64,000 bases of DNA from JAJTHC01 sp044348005. Its GTDB lineage: Bacteria > Cyanobacteriota > Vampirovibrionia > Vampirovibrionales > JAJTHC01. The DNA lies in the NCBI GenBank assembly GCA_044348005.1, contig JBIKTR010000002.1, forward strand, positions 124,001-188,000, in the 5' to 3' direction. Shown piece by piece: positions 61,090 to 64,000 of this stretch (within the stretch, counting starts at the first letter, position 1; every line of letters begins with the position of its first letter). The position numbers were made by a program, and so were the translations under genes. A model generated the notes under the pieces. That model had not been told where the DNA came from. It worked only from the letters and a program-made list of their open reading frames with translations, and did no database searches.

Positions 61090-61854
61090 TTACCTAAACC
61101 CCATAACGAGACTTTGTGAAATGAGGTGCCAGCCGTCCACCAACACGAATAAAATGAGCTTAAAGGGTAAAGAAATTGTCGCAGGAGGCAGAAACATCAT
61201 GCCCATGGAAACCAAAATCGAAGACACCACAATGTCAATCACAATAAAGGGCAAAAACAACACAAACCCCAGCTGAAACGCCGTTTTTAGTTCTGAAATA
61301 ATGAAAGACGGCAACAACACGTAGGTGGGGACGTCTTGAGTAGTTTTGGGCTTGGGTATTTTGGCCAACTTGGTAAATAAGGCCATGTCTTTTTCAGAGG
61401 TTTGCTTAAACATAAAACGTCGCATGGGTTCACTGGCCTTGTCCAACGCCACTTCTACAGGGATTCGTCCCTTCATAAAGGGGTCAAACGCCACCTTGTT
61501 GACTTGTTCAAAGGTGGGGGCCATTACAAAAAAGCTTAAAATCATCGCCAGCGACACAATGACCTGAGACGGCGGTAAGGTGGGCGTCCCGAGGGCTTGA
61601 CGCACCAGTGAAAGCACAATCACAATGCGGGTAAAGGCGGTGGTCATCACTAAAATGCTGGGCGCTAGTGTTAGCACGGTAAGCAAAATGAGGAGCTGAA
61701 CGCCTTGGGCCACCTGTTCAGGGCTATTGCTTTTGGCGACGCCCAACTGAAGGGTGGGCAAGGCTAGCCCTGCGGCTTCGGCCATGGGCGTGCAAGCCAG
61801 CAGGGCGATGATCGACAGCGCAAATCCCCAATTCCAGTGTGGACGAGCTAACAT
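61090..61854 (-). CDS. fliP: Flagellar export apparatus protein FliP
   Basis: FliP forms the core of the export gate. The 254-residue product has a signal-like first helix (WGFALSIIALLACTPMAEA), then LTLAPSILVMTTAFTRIVIVLSLVRQALGT, PPSQVIVSLAMILSFFVMAPTF, the LLPSFIISELKTAFQLGFVLFLPFIVIDIVVSSILVSMGMMFLPP block and a final SLPFKLILFVLVDGW. These are the strongest family motifs. First gene of fliPQR here; no fliO is visible upstream. Confidence 0.96.
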   Translation of the reverse strand: MLARPHWNWGFALSIIALLACTPMAEAAGLALPTLQLGVAKSNSPEQVAQGVQLLILLTVLTLAPSILVMTTAFTRIVIVLSLVRQALGTPTLPPSQVIVSLAMILSFFVMAPTFEQVNKVAFDPFMKGRIPVEVALDKASEPMRRFMFKQTSEKDMALFTKLAKIPKPKTTQDVPTYVLLPSFIISELKTAFQLGFVLFLPFIVIDIVVSSILVSMGMMFLPPATISLPFKLILFVLVDGWHLISQSLVMGFR

Positions 61855-61967
61855 GTGGGGTATATTCCCTATTTCTTTCTCTCTTAACGAGTCTTAGTCT
61901 AGCGCATTGTGGGGGGATCAGGGCATAGAGGGGGCCAAAAATAGGGCATTCGTTGTAGTTTTGAAGA

Positions 61968-61995
61968 TTGACAGACGGGCTTGATGCGCTAAACT
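61968..61995 (+). promoter_or_regulatory. Promoter of tRNA-Leu
   Basis: TTGACA (61968-61973) and TAAACT (61990-61995) are 16 bp apart and the -10 ends 12 bp before the tRNA. Confidence 0.75.
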
Positions 61996-62007
61996 AGGAA
62001 GGTAAGC

Positions 62008-62093
62008 GCCCGTGTGGCGGAATCGGTAGACGCTGCGGACTTAAAATCCGTTGTGGCTAACACCACGTGCCAGTTCAAGTCTGGCCACGGGCA
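62008..62093 (+). tRNA. tRNA-Leu (anticodon TAA)
   Basis: An 86-nt class II tRNA. GCCCGTG (62008-62014) pairs with CACGGGC (62086-62092), discriminator A at 62093. The anticodon stem GCGGA/TCCGT encloses CTTAAAA, with anticodon TAA at 62042-62044. A long variable arm (TGTGGCTAACACCA) marks it as Leu. CCA is not encoded. No intron, unlike the tRNA-Leu(TAA) of many cyanobacteria. Confidence 0.96.
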
Positions 62094-62094
62094 T

Positions 62095-62127
62095 ATCCCC
62101 TATTTCTCACGAAATAGGGGATTTTTT
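62095..62127 (+). terminator. Terminator of tRNA-Leu
   Basis: ATCCCCTATTTC pairs with GAAATAGGGGAT around TCAC and is followed by TTTTTT. Confidence 0.93.
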
Positions 62128-62142
62128 AAGGGCATTGTGTTT

Positions 62143-62173
62143 TAAAAAATCGGGAGGCTGAAAAGCCCCCCGA
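62143..62173 (-). terminator. Terminator of the lipoprotein gene
   Basis: TCGGGAGGCT (62150-62159) pairs with AGCCCCCCGA (62164-62173) around GAAA. On the minus strand the hairpin is followed by T6. It lies 21 bp past the lipoprotein stop. Confidence 0.9.
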
Positions 62174-62194
62174 ACGAGATGAATGGTTAACTTT

Positions 62195-62917
62195 TTATTC
62201 TAGAATACGTATACCTAGTTTGCTTATCCGCTCCATTCTTTCATTATGAGCAGCAATAGCCTTGCTTATTTGGGCAGCATGGGCTGGGGATCCCACTGCT
62301 GTGATGGGATTGGATGTGGAACTTGGGACACCTGACTCAAAAAATGCTAGGGCTTGCCCCCGTTTAGTTGTGGGTATTTCATCGACAGTTACCCCCCCTG
62401 AAAATCTCCCATCTTGACAGAAGTCATTAGACACTACACCTCTTACTAATTTGGTATCAACACCACCCTCGAGGCCACCGAAAGATTCTTTTATGGATCT
62501 GACAACCTGCGAAGAACTGTTTATTATAGGAACCTGATTACTATTATAATTTGTTCCATTCTCTACGCTAACAAGTGCCGAACTGCCTACATGAGTTACA
62601 TCAAAATCATACATATCAGGTGTATAGGGTTGTTTCTTGAATGTGCTAGTAATATCTGGTGCCGCATCACCATAGATTTGACTAGCTTCAGAAGAACTAA
62701 GTAATCTATCCGCTGGAAGACGTCTTAAAAGAAAAGTATCTTTTGGCTTTATTACGTTAGGGTCTACTGCTACACCCCCGCATATAGCTCTTTCTAGCTG
62801 TGTTGCCTTTTCCGCTACAGTGGAGGCTGTATGACTACCACATCCTGTTAAAAATGTTGTAATACCAAGACCCGTGGCGAAGGTGAATCGTCGTAAATTA
62901 CGTAAGTTCATCATCAT
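62195..62917 (-). CDS. Putative lipoprotein of unknown function
   Basis: The 240-residue product starts with a lipoprotein signal (positively charged MMMNLRNLRRFTFATGLGITTF, lipobox LTGC with Cys26). LspA at 24286 would process it. The mature part is polar, rich in Ser, Val and Thr, without a recognised domain; it carries two further Cys (C46 and one near residue 170) that could pair. It is A/T-richer than the flagellar genes. Surface or periplasmic location is inferred. It has its own terminator. The ATG is the first of three in a row. Confidence 0.8.
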   Translation of the reverse strand: MMMNLRNLRRFTFATGLGITTFLTGCGSHTASTVAEKATQLERAICGGVAVDPNVIKPKDTFLLRRLPADRLLSSSEASQIYGDAAPDITSTFKKQPYTPDMYDFDVTHVGSSALVSVENGTNYNSNQVPIINSSSQVVRSIKESFGGLEGGVDTKLVRGVVSNDFCQDGRFSGGVTVDEIPTTKRGQALAFFESGVPSSTSNPITAVGSPAHAAQISKAIAAHNERMERISKLGIRILE

Positions 62918-63053
62918 TTCCTTTATATTCGTTAGTTAATTAAGCAAATGTCTATTTCCTAGACAATCACATAAACCCGACTGAATCAAGGCTTGTGCTA
63001 GGTAGACCTTCGTTTGTCTCAAAACTGTTACAATTCGCAACTGTATTTTAATT

Positions 63054-63190
63054 TTCCTGTCCCCTCTCCTAATTTTAGGAGAGGGAAGAGAACGTCTTTA
63101 GACGTTCGAGGGTGAGGTTAAACCCTAGACTCCGTTGGTGAGTTTAACCGCCCCCTAACCCCCTCCTAAAATTAGGAGGGGGGACAGGAA
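63054..63190. repeat. 137-bp nested inverted-repeat element
   Basis: TTCCTGTCCCC (63054-63064) and GGGGACAGGAA (63180-63190) form the outer arms. Inside are CTCCTAATTTTAGGAG, GAACGTC-TTTA-GACGTTC (63090-63107), GGTTAAAC...GTTTAACC and CTCCTAAAATTAGGAG. CTCCTAAAATTAGGAG is the reverse complement of the first inner word. The whole would fold into a branched structure on either strand. Likely a non-autonomous REP/MITE-type element; no transposase is nearby. Confidence 0.85.
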
Positions 63191-63198
63191 GATTATTT

Positions 63199-63234
63199 CA
63201 AACAAACAGGGAAGAACATTTGTTCTTCCCTGTT
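63199..63234 (-). terminator. Terminator of the NarL-type regulator
   Basis: AACAGGGAAGAACA (63205-63218) and TGTTCTTCCCTGTT (63221-63234) form a 14-bp stem with a TT loop. On the minus strand TGTTTGAAAT follows. It lies 20 bp after the stop. Confidence 0.8.
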
Positions 63235-63253
63235 AGAGCTTATTTTAAAACGA

Positions 63254-63973
63254 CTACACCACGCTAGGCAATTTGTCGCTGGTGTCGACCAAACCGAACT
63301 TCAAGGCGTACAACACCGCTTGGGTGCGGTCGTTGACTTGCAACTTTTGAAAAATGTTGTTTACATGGGTTTTCACCGTCGTTTCAGAAATCACCAAGCG
63401 ATCGGAAATGCCCTTGTACGTCAAGCCTTCGGTCAACAGTTTCAACACCTCTTTTTCACGAGAGGTCAACTGGCTTAACAAGGCTTGACGATGCGGATCA
63501 GGCTTTGACACCTTCTGCACAATCGTGTGGAACTCGTCAAAGAACTTGGTGGCAATGCTCGTCGGCATGAAAATACGCCCCGCATTGATGTCTTCTAAAG
63601 CCCGCATGAGCTGTGTGGTGATCATGGTTTTAAGAATGTAACCGCGGCCGCCTGCGCGCATGGCTTTGTAGACGGTGTCTGGGTCGTCACTGCCGGTGAG
63701 CGTTAAAATCTTGATTTCAGGCTTTTTGACCAAAATCTGTTGAATGGCGGAAATGCCGTCGAGTTCAGGCATGTTCATATCCATCAGCACAATATCTACG
63801 TCTGTATGGCCGACTCGACGGACGGCTTCATCACCATTACTGCAAATACCCACCACCTTGTGCATGGATTGCAGTTCAATTAACTGCTTAATGCCCGCAG
63901 CGTGATTGGCGTTGTCATCCACCACCATAATACGTAAAATGGGGGCTTGTAATTCGTTTTGATTTAGCGTCAT
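63254..63973 (-). CDS. NarL/FixJ-family response regulator
   Basis: From ATG 63973 the product has 239 residues: a receiver domain with acidic pair Asp19-Asp20, phosphoacceptor Asp65 (IVLMDMNMPELDG) and Lys115 (GYILKTM), then a LuxR-type helix-turn-helix at about 168-225 (LTSREKEVLKLLTEGLTYKGISDRL..SETTVKTHVNNIFQKL). It is a DNA-binding transcription regulator activated by phosphorylation. An alternative ATG lies at 63982 and AAAGGAG sits just before it; the frame also runs to the window edge. The partner kinase is not adjacent; orphan kinases at 32.7 and 58.3 kb are candidates only. Confidence 0.93.
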   Translation of the reverse strand: MTLNQNELQAPILRIMVVDDNANHAAGIKQLIELQSMHKVVGICSNGDEAVRRVGHTDVDIVLMDMNMPELDGISAIQQILVKKPEIKILTLTGSDDPDTVYKAMRAGGRGYILKTMITTQLMRALEDINAGRIFMPTSIATKFFDEFHTIVQKVSKPDPHRQALLSQLTSREKEVLKLLTEGLTYKGISDRLVISETTVKTHVNNIFQKLQVNDRTQAVLYALKFGLVDTSDKLPSVV

Positions 63974-64000
63974 GGACGTCATCTCTCCTTTTGGGGTCAA

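Noticed and set aside
62008..62093. Group I intron in tRNA-Leu(TAA), common in cyanobacteria
   Set aside because: The anticodon loop is continuous, so no intron is present.

Overview
The window reads as a chromosomal segment of a flagellated, Gram-negative-type relative of the Cyanobacteria, most plausibly a non-photosynthetic member of the Vampirovibrionia (Melainabacteria). Support for this placement: a ClpC of the cyanobacterial/plastid type, a DUF4330 protein coupled to an IctB-like O-antigen-ligase-family membrane protein, an MGDG-synthase-like glycosyltransferase, a dihydroorotase of the Q-x-H subfamily seen in cyanobacteria, and an MCE/MlaD protein. Flagellar export genes (fliP, fliQ, fliR, flhB), lspA and a lipoprotein are also present, and there are no photosynthesis genes. 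The placement is an inference from gene content; no marker phylogeny could be run.

Layout. 1-12.2 kb: an unknown membrane-anchored protein; a leftward cluster rpmF-plsX-fabH-fabD-fabG-acpP-fabF (the same order as in E. coli) ending in a divergent uvrA; tRNA-Gln; the first of three 21-bp repeat arrays; and a small gene preceded by a C11 tract. 12.2-20 kb: enolase, a DUF4139-type exported protein, a Sel1-repeat protein, an IctB-like/DUF4330/heptose-kinase-like cell-envelope group and a GNAT acetyltransferase. 20-31.3 kb: clpC, a 421-bp non-coding block full of hairpins, lspA-rluD, purD, an OmpH/Skp protein, a two-subunit transketolase, thyX and a GIY-YIG/DUF4357 protein. 31.3-41.3 kb: flhB, a GAF histidine kinase, glyS, an EF-hand protein, the second repeat array, an exported unknown and purB. 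41.3-56.4 kb: lineage-specific membrane proteins, the MGDG-type glycosyltransferase, aconitase, holA, an MCE protein, a Gfo/Idh/MocA oxidoreductase, a parvulin, gatB, pyrC and a gene broken at a G18 tract. 56.4-64 kb: a degenerate REC/GGDEF/REC protein, a histidine kinase, the third repeat array, fliR-fliQ-fliP, tRNA-Leu, a lipoprotein, a nested inverted-repeat element and a NarL-type response regulator.

Most genes are ordinary housekeeping. The unusual material is mainly non-coding. (1) A three-copy family of 21-bp tandem arrays, at 10.8, 38.4 and 59.6 kb, each bordered on the same side by a related sequence of about 75-110 bp. (2) Two genes whose best start codon is separated from the long reading frame by a long C tract, both needing one extra C, so either phase-variable switches or homopolymer assembly errors. 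(3) Recurrent intergenic words: CTATAGTGTT, a 30-bp sequence upstream of two genes, and a perfect 19-bp inverted pair bracketing aconitase. (4) Two large multi-hairpin intergenic elements. The array family is the best candidate for something undescribed.
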